A stretch of DNA of 64,000 nucleotides from Limnohabitans sp. (GTDB taxonomy: Bacteria > Bacteroidota > Bacteroidia > Flavobacteriales > Flavobacteriaceae): contig JASGCW010000015.1 of NCBI GenBank assembly GCA_030053945.1, forward strand, positions 1-64,000. The letters are read 5' to 3'. The notes beneath the pieces were generated by a model. That model searched no databases. It was not told the origin of the DNA and saw only the letters and a program-made list of their open reading frames with translations. A program made the position numbers and the translations under genes. Shown piece after piece: positions 55,701 to 64,000 of the stretch (position 1 is its first letter; each line of letters starts with the position of its first letter).

Positions 55701-58700
55701 TACAGCCATTAGCATCTTTTACATAATATGTAATATTTTGAGCAACAGCTGACGCAGTTACATTAAAAGTATTTGTAGTAAAATAGTTAGTACCATTGAT
55801 ACTATATGTGTAAGCTGGTGTACCCCCACTTCCAGTAACTGTTATTGTAGTTTGTCCTAAAACATTACTTCCGTCACAAACAAATACAGGTGAAGGCAAA
55901 GTTGCACTTGCTACTACTGGAGACGGTGCAATTATAGTAGTCGTCTTAGTAGTTGAACATCCTCTACCTGAGGTAACTCGTATTGTATAAGTTATACCAG
56001 CAACAGAACCTGTCAAACCAGTAAATACATTAGATGTTTGAGGTGCACGCACAATAGGTGCTATGATCTCATACATATACACTGGATCTACATTTGAACC
56101 TACTAGATTAACAGTTATAGACGCATCATTAGTAGACACAGTTGCACTGCTACTACAAGTAGGAGGTGTATTAGTTAGATTAAAATCAGGAAGCAGTGGC
56201 ACAGTAATAGAAACTGGCGCATCAAATGTACAATTAGTTGTTGTATCAGTTACCCTAACAACATAACTTCCTGCCGCAACAAGGGTAAATATATTACTAG
56301 CCTGAGCAGGTCTTATAGGAGTAAGAGCTGCCGTAAGCAAACTATAGGTGTAATTTCCTGATCCCCCTGAAGCAATGGTTGTGATAGTACCATCAGGATC
56401 TAAACAAGTTGGCAAGGTTGTAAATGAAGCAGATGCTGTTAGAGGTGCAAAAATGTTTAGAGTTTTGGTATCCGTACAACCATTCTTATCCTTAACTACT
56501 ATTGTATGTGAACCAGAGTTTAATCCTGACAACGTAAATGTACCTGATGATACATTTGTAAATGTTGATGTATTCAAACTATAGGTAAATGGTGCCATAC
56601 CAGTAGCAAAATTATTTACTGTAACAGTAATAGCAAATGTACCCTGAGCTGCACAAGCATTTACAAGGCTAAGAGAGATTGATGGCACAGGATCTACACT
56701 GTAAGTAACTGTTTGTGTTTTGATACAATCATTAGCATCTTTTACATACACATCATAAGTAGCACCTACGTTAACTGGTCCAGTAAATGGATTTGTTGCT
56801 GTCCATCCACCATCAGAAGCTGCGGGTTGCAAAGATGGACTTATTAAATATTGATATAAATAAGGTCCTGTTCCACCAGAAGGGCTCACAGCAATTTGAC
56901 CTCCTGCATTACAATTTGCATTAGTTTGCGTCGTTGTAAACGACAAATCTACTGCAGATTGAGAAATTGTAAATGGTCCAAATGTTCTACCACAACCTGC
57001 ATTAGCTCCATTTAATTCATTGAAATATATTGTATAAGTACCAGGAGCCAATGGAGAAATATTATATGTAAATCCTGGTCCTGGTCCAGTTAAAGTACCA
57101 GACATTGTAGCACCTGGTACTGGCAAATTAGAAGGTGAATAATTTACTTGATATGAAATTGAAGTACAACCTGCACCATATCCAGTCAATGTTCCTGATA
57201 CACTTCCATCTGCATTTCCTCTACAAGTAACATTTTTAGGAAGAGGTGTTGTTACTAAAGTTGAATTAGTAGGCGTAGGAGCCGTCATTGATTCAAAATA
57301 ATAACAATTTGTTGCTGTGTCCCTCACAACAAATGTGTATATCGCACCTGGTGTTAATCCTGTGAAGATATGTGTGAATGGAGGAGTATTAGGATTATAC
57401 CAAACATTAGGAGCACAAACATAATTTGGAGATGCGCAATTCATTATTCCAAACTGATAAGTACTACTAGGTAATCCAACCACAGTAACTGAAACAGTAG
57501 CACCAGCAGCACAAGATGGAATTGTAGGAGTTATTATAAACGATAGCTCATTAGGTGGGTTAGTCATTATGATGTTTGACTTAACAATAGTACAACCATT
57601 AGCATCTGTTACCGCTAAATCGTAAACTCCATAATCAAGATTAGGGAAACAATACGCTGCACCAGCTGCTTCAAAATGAGTAGTTGTACCACCAGCAGTT
57701 AAATTAGTCAAACTATATGTATATCCTGGCACTCCACCAGTTACTGGTTGCACACAAATAGAACCTAATGTGTAACCAGCACCTGTACATTGAATTGGAT
57801 TAACTACATAATTATAAGTTATCAGTGTAGGACAGTTTATAGTCACTGTACCATTAAATGTACAAGACTTACTGTCTCTAACTATATAATTATAAGTACC
57901 GCAAGCTAAACCATTATAATTTGTTTGATCTCTAAAACCTAAACCATTGAAGTTTATTTGATATGGTCCAACACCTCCTGAAGGAGTAATTGATACACTT
58001 CCTGCAGTATCTCCAAAACATTTGTTATCAACTTTAATATGTGTAGCGTTTACTGGAACTAGAGGGCTAACCACTACAGATGATGTTGTTGTACAACCTC
58101 TGCTATCCGTGATTTGGAATTCATATGTTCCTCCTGCCGTAGAAGCTGGTGCTGGTGTAGTATAAGTAAATGTACTTCCAGACATTGCTGGTGAAAGCGG
58201 AGCAAATGCTCCTGGCACTTTTCTTACTTGACAGCTATAAGTTGGATAACCTCCTGAAACTGTACCTGTTATTACAGCATTTGGAGATGCCGTACAATCT
58301 AAATCTTTAGTTAAAACTGTATTTAATTGTAATTGAGGATTTATCGTTTGTACTGGTAATGTTACTTCACAGCCAAAAGAATCTCTAACCATAAATGTAT
58401 AATTACCAGGTACTAGTGGTCCAAAAGTATTACTAGGACCTGCTACTCCATTCATATAATATGTATATCCTGGAGTACCTCCAGTAGCAGTTATTATTAT
58501 CGTTGCACCAGCTGAAGTGTAACAAAAATTTGATGAGTTTGAAATACTCGCACTAAGTGTTGGTGGTGCCACTGGAGTTATTGTATTAGTAACAGAACAT
58601 CCGTTTGAATCTGTGGTTGTGATTGTATAAGTAGTTCCAGCCAACAAATTTGAGAATGTATTGCCAGATTGTACAACACCAGTTGAAGGTGAAATAGAAT

Positions 58701-61700
58701 ATGAATAACCACCCCATCCTCCAGTAGCATTTACAGTTACCGTACCATTAACTAAACAAGTAACTGGTGTTGATGTAATAGTAGCGGCTAATGCAGCTGA
58801 CGGTTGTGTAATTGTAACAGTTGTAGTAGCCGTACAATTTGTTGTTGTATTAGTAACTACAATTGTATAGGTACCTGCTGGCAAACCTGTTAATGATGTT
58901 GTAGATGTACTAATATTAGTACCGCTAAAGTTTGGTGGACCAGTTACTGTATAATTATAACTTGTTCCAAAACCTCCTACTGTAAATCTCAATGCGCCAG
59001 TTGCAGTATTAAAACATCTTACATTATTTGTAACACTTGCTATAATAGTTACTGGAGGTAATGGATCTATAGTATAAGTCTTTCTAAATTTACAATTATT
59101 TGAATCAGTAACTTCAAAAGTATAGGTTCCTGGAGCTAATCCATTAAATACATTTGATGGTTGAGCTATACCTAGTGTAGGTAATACAATTTGATAAGTA
59201 ATTGTTCCTGTACCTCCTGTAACTGTCAATGTGACATTAGATGTATTAGCTGGACAACTTAATGGGGTTGAAGTAAATGTTATATTAGTTGGCGGATTAA
59301 GTGGAGCAATAACAATAGGCGTTAATGTCAACGTACAACCTGCCGCATCTTTTATTACTGGCGTATAGGTACCATTTGTTAATCCCGAGAAAACATTTCC
59401 TGGTTGGAAAGATCCACCAATACTATAAGTATAACCTGGCGTTCCTCCAGATACTCCACTAAATGTTATTACACCTGTAGTTGTACATGTATATGGCGTT
59501 GTTAAAGCTGCTGTTCCTACAATTGGATTTGGAATAGTTATCGTTACACTTTGTGGTGTAGTTTTACAAACTGCTGAAGCTGTAGTGTATTCTACCACTA
59601 CTTCATAAGTTCCCGCAGGTAGGTTCGTAAAAGTGTTGGAAGATTGTAATGGTCTAATTTGTGGACCAGAAACAATTTCATATCTTATTGTATTACCATT
59701 AGGATTACTTACGTTTACTGTTATTACTCCTATGTTACCTGAATTTGAACAAGGAATGTTTGTAGGTGTAATAGTAAATACAGGTGGTTGCACTTGTTGA
59801 ACAGTAATGGAAGTATCTACATAACAGTTATTAGCATCTATCACTCGTATGCCATAAAGACCAAGTGTAGATACAGTTATAATAGGGCTTCCTTGCGTAT
59901 AAGGTGTTCCAGGAGCTGGTGGTGTTATAAGATAATTATATCCTGGTGTACCACCTACAGCACTTACTGTAATTTCCCCATCATTACAAGACAATGGTTT
60001 TGTTAATGCAACGGTTGCTGTTAATACTGGAATAGTAGCAATTGTAAATGTGCCTGTCGCAAAACAACCATCTTGTGTTCTGACTTCATAAGTATATGTA
60101 CCGCCATTTAAATTACTAAAAATATAGTTATTTGGAGTTATAGAGCCTGAAGTAGCAACTGGAGTACCTCCTTGAAGAATTGTAAATGTATATTGAGGTC
60201 TAACATCATTTGCTGCAATATTAATACTTCCTCTGCCTCCTCCACAAATCGGTTGTGTGAGTGAATATGTTACAGTGAAATTTCTTTCACGAATTGGGAT
60301 ATTAGGTATTGAAAATATACATCCATTTGTAACACCTGATTGTCTAATATTAATTGTATAAGTACCCGCCAATAAATTAGTAAATACATTGTTAGTTGTC
60401 CATACTCCTGTACCAGGTACTATTTGATATTCATATCCTGCAGGAACATTTGTTACGGTAATAGTTCCTCTGGTAGTACATATCACATCTGTTGCCACAT
60501 ATTGAGGATCTAAAACATTTTTAAATACATTAAAATAAAATATTCTATCACACCCATTAGGGAACTTTATCACTACTCTGAACTGTCCAGCAACATTTGC
60601 ATTATAGTTAGGACCTGATCCTACATTAGTCCAAGTACAAGCTGGATTTTCATTAGGACAATTAGGGTTGGTTACCGCAGCACAACTGGCTGTATTTAAT
60701 TGTTCCCAGTTTATAGATACTGCTCCAGCAATACTAGTTTGTATTAGTTGAGCATCATTAGCTCCACATAAAAATATTAAAGGTAACTTATTTAAGATTG
60801 GATCATTTGAATTAGGACAAATAACCACCTGATCTGCAAATGGTATTACTGGATTTGTTAATCCTCCCGCAGTAAATGGTGTAACAATAAATGTTTCCAC
60901 TATAGATTTACAAAGTGCATTATTAACTGTATCATTAACCGTATAAGTTCCAGGTTGTGTTACAGTTACACTCTGAGTAGTAAGCCCTGTAACTCCAGGT
61001 CCATTCCATAAATAAGAATCATATCCTGCAGCAGCAGTCAGTGTAATAGGGTTGTTACCACAAATTTCTAGCCTGCGTGTAAAATCACAATCGTCTAAAC
61101 CAACTAGAAAATTTGTAGAACTTGGTGTTCCTAAATTACAATTTGAAAAACTAGACAAACTACCTTGAGTAAAAGAGTTTGTATTATAAGTACCACTATA
61201 AGTAGCAGTAGCATCATTTTTTATTATATTAGAACAAGCTTCATCTAAATCTTCACAAGTACACACCACTTTAACTTTAATTCTAATTTCTTGGCGTGGA
61301 TCACCTACATTGACTTGAGTATTAGGTATAGTAAAAGTTAATGTTCTAGTTCCAGCAACATATGTATATGTTACTCCTGGTGGTAAAATTAAATCAGTAG
61401 CAGGGTTGAAAGTAATATTTCTAGGTAATATATCTGTTATCACTAGGTTTGTAGCATCATCATTTCCTGTGTTTTGATAACCTATTACATATTGTAAATC
61501 TTGACAAAGATTTACATTTGCATTCCCAATATTATTTCCAACAGCATCTTGAACTAACTTAGTTAAAACTATTTTAGGTTCAATAATATCAACGGCGAAA
61601 GCATTAAAGAAATACATATATAAATCCTGGGTACTTCCTAATCTTATGGTAGCTGTTGTAGCATTGTTTGCTAAAACACTATTAGCAGGATTAAAATTAG

Positions 61701-62667
61701 TTATAATCCCTGCGTCATACCCTAGCGTATTAGTACTATTGGGATTACGTTGTCCTGCGCCATTCATAAAACCGGCTATATCTGTGAAAGAACTTTGAAA
61801 AAAGTTCGTTAAGGGTCTTTCTAATGTAGAAATTGTTGTTCCATTTATTCTCAAATAATCACCTGTAATATTTTGATCTCCTTCTAAAGCTGAAAAGGCA
61901 AACTTTGCACGTACTGGTCCAGTAGGTATAGTTCTGAATCCAGATATATTCACATCTAATGTAGTTGCCCCACCAATTCCACTAAATCCATCAAAACTAA
62001 CAATTGATTTACTAATTAAATTTGGATCTTTATACACAACAAACATTGACCAGCCAGCACTTAATCCAGTACCACCATTAGAACCTTCACTAGATAATAC
62101 ATTTGCAATAGTATAAACTCCTTGAGGATTTGCTAATGATTTTACTAAATTAGTTAAATCATAATAACACACATAAGCCTTTGATTGGTTTGATCCAACA
62201 GGGCTTCCAGGCATATCATGTACAATAGTACCTGTCAAATCTCTATAAGTAGTTTCACCAGGTAGCTTAACTTTTACATTATTAATACCTGTTCTATTAT
62301 CTTGTTGCAATATTGCTGACCAATACAAGCCAACATAATCTATTTGATAACATCCATCACTTATTGGGGGAATATCTAAAGTCGCTGAACTTGAAGAAAA
62401 TGTTGTGGCATCTGAATCAATATCAATATACCCCATCTGGAAAGAACTATTTTGCCCGTTAGCATTATATGGCGTATTAGGACTGACGGGATTACCACTT
62501 GCATCAGTTCTTCTGTTTAATATATTATTTCCAATTAACAAAATATCTCCTTGAACATCCTTGTCATACCTAGGAGTAAATGGAGTTAAGTTTTGTGCTT
62601 CTGACAAATTGCTGAAAAAACCAACAATCAAAACGAAAAACAGATATAGGTATTGTTTCAATTTCAT
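52723..62667 (-). CDS. Giant SprB-like surface adhesin with type-B type IX sorting domain
   Basis: The 3314-residue protein has a signal peptide (about 1-25), an N-terminal region of about 340 residues of unknown fold, and a DUF11-like domain near 360-480 (VIGYQNTGNDDATNLVITDI). More than twenty SprB-type repeats of about 70-85 residues follow, each with a GTY(T/V) and a D..GC or N..NC motif. The C-terminus (about 3230-3314) is the gliding-motility-associated CTD: VFTPNADGNNDEW, IIYDRYGREVARL, DLPSGDYWYVIRV, HFTLYR. Such proteins pass through the type IX system and are held on the cell surface with help from SprF. SprB of F. johnsoniae is longer (about 6500 residues), so this may be a different family member. 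Confidence 0.92.
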   Translation of the reverse strand: MKLKQYLYLFFVLIVGFFSNLSEAQNLTPFTPRYDKDVQGDILLIGNNILNRRTDASGNPVSPNTPYNANGQNSSFQMGYIDIDSDATTFSSSSATLDIPPISDGCYQIDYVGLYWSAILQQDNRTGINNVKVKLPGETTYRDLTGTIVHDMPGSPVGSNQSKAYVCYYDLTNLVKSLANPQGVYTIANVLSSEGSNGGTGLSAGWSMFVVYKDPNLISKSIVSFDGFSGIGGATTLDVNISGFRTIPTGPVRAKFAFSALEGDQNITGDYLRINGTTISTLERPLTNFFQSSFTDIAGFMNGAGQRNPNSTNTLGYDAGIITNFNPANSVLANNATTATIRLGSTQDLYMYFFNAFAVDIIEPKIVLTKLVQDAVGNNIGNANVNLCQDLQYVIGYQNTGNDDATNLVITDILPRNITFNPATDLILPPGVTYTYVAGTRTLTFTIPNTQVNVGDPRQEIRIKVKVVCTCEDLDEACSNIIKNDATATYSGTYNTNSFTQGSLSSFSNCNLGTPSSTNFLVGLDDCDFTRRLEICGNNPITLTAAAGYDSYLWNGPGVTGLTTQSVTVTQPGTYTVNDTVNNALCKSIVETFIVTPFTAGGLTNPVIPFADQVVICPNSNDPILNKLPLIFLCGANDAQLIQTSIAGAVSINWEQLNTASCAAVTNPNCPNENPACTWTNVGSGPNYNANVAGQFRVVIKFPNGCDRIFYFNVFKNVLDPQYVATDVICTTRGTITVTNVPAGYEYQIVPGTGVWTTNNVFTNLLAGTYTINIRQSGVTNGCIFSIPNIPIRERNFTVTYSLTQPICGGGRGSINIAANDVRPQYTFTILQGGTPVATSGSITPNNYIFSNLNGGTYTYEVRTQDGCFATGTFTIATIPVLTATVALTKPLSCNDGEITVSAVGGTPGYNYLITPPAPGTPYTQGSPIITVSTLGLYGIRVIDANNCYVDTSITVQQVQPPVFTITPTNIPCSNSGNIGVITVNVSNPNGNTIRYEIVSGPQIRPLQSSNTFTNLPAGTYEVVVEYTTASAVCKTTPQSVTITIPNPIVGTAALTTPYTCTTTGVITFSGVSGGTPGYTYSIGGSFQPGNVFSGLTNGTYTPVIKDAAGCTLTLTPIVIAPLNPPTNITFTSTPLSCPANTSNVTLTVTGGTGTITYQIVLPTLGIAQPSNVFNGLAPGTYTFEVTDSNNCKFRKTYTIDPLPPVTIIASVTNNVRCFNTATGALRFTVGGFGTSYNYTVTGPPNFSGTNISTSTTSLTGLPAGTYTIVVTNTTTNCTATTTVTITQPSAALAATITSTPVTCLVNGTVTVNATGGWGGYSYSISPSTGVVQSGNTFSNLLAGTTYTITTTDSNGCSVTNTITPVAPPTLSASISNSSNFCYTSAGATIIITATGGTPGYTYYMNGVAGPSNTFGPLVPGNYTFMVRDSFGCEVTLPVQTINPQLQLNTVLTKDLDCTASPNAVITGTVSGGYPTYSCQVRKVPGAFAPLSPAMSGSTFTYTTPAPASTAGGTYEFQITDSRGCTTTSSVVVSPLVPVNATHIKVDNKCFGDTAGSVSITPSGGVGPYQINFNGLGFRDQTNYNGLACGTYNYIVRDSKSCTFNGTVTINCPTLITYNYVVNPIQCTGAGYTLGSICVQPVTGGVPGYTYSLTNLTAGGTTTHFEAAGAAYCFPNLDYGVYDLAVTDANGCTIVKSNIIMTNPPNELSFIITPTIPSCAAGATVSVTVVGLPSSTYQFGIMNCASPNYVCAPNVWYNPNTPPFTHIFTGLTPGAIYTFVVRDTATNCYYFESMTAPTPTNSTLVTTPLPKNVTCRGNADGSVSGTLTGYGAGCTSISYQVNYSPSNLPVPGATMSGTLTGPGPGFTYNISPLAPGTYTIYFNELNGANAGCGRTFGPFTISQSAVDLSFTTTQTNANCNAGGQIAVSPSGGTGPYLYQYLISPSLQPAASDGGWTATNPFTGPVNVGATYDVYVKDANDCIKTQTVTYSVDPVPSISLSLVNACAAQGTFAITVTVNNFATGMAPFTYSLNTSTFTNVSSGTFTLSGLNSGSHTIVVKDKNGCTDTKTLNIFAPLTASASFTTLPTCLDPDGTITTIASGGSGNYTYSLLTAALTPIRPAQASNIFTLVAAGSYVVRVTDTTTNCTFDAPVSITVPLLPDFNLTNTPPTCSSSATVSTNDASITVNLVGSNVDPVYMYEIIAPIVRAPQTSNVFTGLTGSVAGITYTIRVTSGRGCSTTKTTTIIAPSPVVASATLPSPVFVCDGSNVLGQTTITVTGSGGTPAYTYSINGTNYFTTNTFNVTASAVAQNITYYVKDANGCIDSKVIIVPAYTPLSATFTATPLTCASNAIYTITASGGSGSYAYSVVPTGMTGVTAGPGTNQFTISAPGSYQFRVTDTVTNCYFNLPLYNIAAFNLIDVVATATKPFVCFGATDGVISVNVSGYTGPYNYQVFNVTTGLPVTGLLAGNTSTNPLVITGLAAGIYKVTITETATPFCTKESNVVTIEGPSADLILDARITAPLTCVANSGVITATATGGWSSSYTYTIVPAATQPSPGVFTGLGSGNYTITVTDAKGCQKTATIQIVAPNPISFNLTPVTQTVPCNNDKGTISFTYPTGGQGSNYGYILHSSNPSPSGSHSGPFTPIPTGATTVINDLPAGNYRVEVLDGFNCKAERSADIFEPTRVVASLASSGPSTCTLTAANLQLTASGGTPPYTYSVNFAGPYSATTFNPSVIIPVTASGVYTYYVKDANGCISLISNEVRIDDVTPLSISSISTQDVLCGGDQSGTIRATATGGLSNYVYELLNASGTLITPAPAQPTPGYFTGLPGSTAGITYRVRVISNGICIATAPAVIKENPPLIVRGVGKALLCNSDHSGKIILTISGGIGDYQFAISPNMSQFYTIPRNATDPTTYTISNLDAGIYKVLVQDAAGCHQFADDPTDALINEIEVKEPRPITFDIPTASIISPQCAGGLGSVLIENIAGGVPPYKVVCSLGTTVVQTNQLTGSANSTLFGNLAAGNYIITVYDSVTDVDGQGNVISDICKSQKDFEIVDGDKFTPQVVVTYPCINNRPSVKVEVFDNVNGTLVPYPNPNTTGYTFSLDALPFQAASVMTTVSPGNHIITVKSPKGCIKQATPNPFTVNNVSPMNVILQKTGLNKLTAVVTGGIPDYHYTFDDPSDPYPPFDNGNDPVFIYDHTATYIVVVTDSSGCTATNSIQAVFVPICVPNVFTPNADGNNDEWAPGCIENYPKIVTIIYDRYGREVARLNKDQKWDGKYNGSDLPSGDYWYVIRVDEKNADELVGHFTLYR

Positions 62668-62744
62668 AGGGGCCAGGTTTTATATTTTGAACTTATAAAG
62701 TTATATTTTTTTTTTTTATTAACATACTTTTGTGAATATTTTTT

Positions 62745-64000
62745 TTATTTCTCCACTTTAACAATTACCATTTTCCCATTATATGGCTTATTTCCTTTAG
62801 AAGTTTCTAGTACTCTTGTAGCTTCTTGGATATCTGTAAAATGTTGTGAATAAATATAATATGTTCCAGTACTCACGCTATAGAAGAAGTCTATATCGCC
62901 TTGTCCAGACTCTATTGCTTTTTTAACAAAATCATTACGTTTAGCTTCATCTTTATGTGCTGCATAAACTAAATAGAACCCTTCTTCTATTTTATCAATA
63001 TTTTTAAGAATTTGCATATTAGCTTGTGAATCTCCAAAATCAAAATCACTTGCTGGATGTTGTTTACTTCCTGTAGCAGTATTTGCTTTTATTTGACTTA
63101 AAGCTGTCCTATCTTTTTGATATTTTGCATCATTACTATCAAACTGTGCACGTTTGATACGACGTTTTTTCTCTATTTCTGTTTCTGCTTTAATTTGTTC
63201 TAACTGACTAATTAATTCGGAATTTTGCTTTTCAGTCGCTGTTTTTTCAGCTTTTAATTTCTCAATAGTTTTAGCATATGTCTGATTTAAAGCATCATTT
63301 TTGTTTGTCACTTTCTTTAAACGATCAGCTGCTAACTTTTCGTAATTCTTAATTAAATTATCTTGATTTTTACTGTTTTCAACTATTTCGCTCTTCAATG
63401 CTTCCAAAGCTCTGTTTGCTGCTGATGTATTTTTATATTCTTTAACTTCAGTTGTAATTCCTTGCTCAGAAAGGTCATTTGCCTTTCTCATTTCTAATAA
63501 TTCAGCTTTTTTCTCATTTACAGCTAACTGAAGCTTATTCAACGATTCAGATTGATTTTTCTTCGAATCTTCAATAACTTGACTCAAATAATCTATTTGT
63601 TTATCTTCTTCTATTTTAGATGCTTCTAATTTTTGAGCTTCAGCTTTTAGTCTTTCTGATGCTTCCTGCTCTTTACGCAATCTTTCTGCTTCTGCCTTAG
63701 CTTTTGCATCTGCTAATTCTTGCTCCTTACGTAAACGCTCTGCCTCTGCTCTAGCTTTTTCCTCTTCTGCTTTTAATCTATCAGCCTCTGCTTTCTCTTT
63801 ACGTAAACGTTCTGCTTCTGCCTTAGCTTTTTCCTCTTCTGCTTTCGATCTTGCATCTGCTTCTGCTTTCTCTTTACGTAATCTTTCTGCTTCTTCAGCT
63901 TTTGCTTTTGCTTCAGCTGCTGCTTGTTCCTTACGTAATTTATCAGCTTCTGCCTTAGCTTTTGCATCGGCTAATTCTTGCTCCTTACGTAAACGTTCTG
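62745..64000 (-). CDS. Coiled-coil protein with C-terminal SPOR-like region (5' end outside window)
   Basis: The frame is open from the stop at 62745 to the right edge of the window; I traced it through 63680-64000, and internal TTG or ATG starts are not real. Residues are dominated by a heptad-rich repeat of Ala, Glu, Lys and Arg (RLRKEQELADAKAKAEAERL and variants, five or more units). The last 100 residues are different (FDFGDSQANMQILKNI, GFYLVYAAHKDEAKRNDF, FFYSVSTGTYYIYSQHF) and look like a SPOR or similar peptidoglycan-binding fold. It lies 77 bases upstream of the giant adhesin gene. Its place matches that of accessory genes upstream of sprB in known gliding operons, but I cannot name it. 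Confidence 0.8.
   Translation of the reverse strand, partial: ERLRKEQELADAKAKAEADKLRKEQAAAEAKAKAEEAERLRKEKAEADARSKAEEEKAKAEAERLRKEKAEADRLKAEEEKARAEAERLRKEQELADAKAKAEAERLRKEQEASERLKAEAQKLEASKIEEDKQIDYLSQVIEDSKKNQSESLNKLQLAVNEKKAELLEMRKANDLSEQGITTEVKEYKNTSAANRALEALKSEIVENSKNQDNLIKNYEKLAADRLKKVTNKNDALNQTYAKTIEKLKAEKTATEKQNSELISQLEQIKAETEIEKKRRIKRAQFDSNDAKYQKDRTALSQIKANTATGSKQHPASDFDFGDSQANMQILKNIDKIEEGFYLVYAAHKDEAKRNDFVKKAIESGQGDIDFFYSVSTGTYYIYSQHFTDIQEATRVLETSKGNKPYNGKMVIVKVEK

Noticed and set aside
63773..63967. 64-residue Lys/Gln-rich ORF
   Set aside because: It is the shadow in another frame of the periodic coiled-coil gene that is open from 62745 to the right edge.

Overview
The window looks like a chromosomal segment of a Flavobacterium-type member of the Bacteroidota. 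It is AT-rich. It carries a SprF/PorP protein beside a giant type-B-sorted, SprB-like surface protein, a DUF3127 protein, three tandem AIM24-family genes, and promoter boxes of the Bacteroidota TAnnTTTG type. No rRNA, tRNA or CRISPR array was seen. These statements come from reading the sequence and recalling protein families; no database search was run.

Layout. 1-3.2 kb: two tandem paralogous TPR-containing histidine kinases on the minus strand, the first cut by the window edge. 3.3-6.2 kb: uppP, truB, a thioredoxin-like gene and tag. 6.3-13.9 kb: a thiamine operon behind a TPP riboswitch (thiS, thiC, a TenI/ThiE-like gene, thiD, thiE, thiG, thiH, a thiF-like gene). A short inverted-repeat element with an 8-bp target duplication sits just upstream of it, and a different element with a 9-bp duplication sits just downstream. 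14.2-17.4 kb: an M48 peptidase and three AIM24-family genes ending in a clear terminator. 17.5-21.2 kb: an Eco57I/TaqI-like adenine methylase gene overlapping a small gene with a possible PD-(D/E)XK nuclease motif, probably a restriction-modification pair.

21.5-36.8 kb is the accessory core, all on the minus strand. It runs from an unassigned gene and a DUF4280 PAAR-like spike gene, through two large effectors that each join two cell-wall hydrolase domains (GH19-like plus LAS/MepA-like peptidase; SLT-like plus NlpC/P60-like), to a third effector that is decapitated and broken by an in-frame TGA (GH19-like plus DUF5675). Each is followed by secreted or lipoprotein genes that are likely immunity genes; five are stacked after the broken effector. 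A short repeated sequence marks the cassette boundaries. I read this as a type VI (subtype iii-like) polymorphic effector/immunity array that has grown by recombination. No T6SS structural gene lies in the window.

36.8-38.1 kb: a regulatory-looking region with 40-bp phased repeats and palindromes ahead of an XRE-family regulator, followed by a second inverted-repeat element. 38-48 kb: mostly housekeeping and envelope genes (aat, DUF3127, flavin reductase, histidine kinase, FAD oxidoreductase, mtgA, CtpA-like protease, tandem-OmpA protein, ElaA-like acetyltransferase). 48-64 kb: an MltD-like LysM transglycosylase, pgk, a SprF/PorP protein, a 3314-residue repeat adhesin and a coiled-coil protein with a SPOR-like tail that runs off the right edge. 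The last three look like one type IX secretion surface-protein operon.
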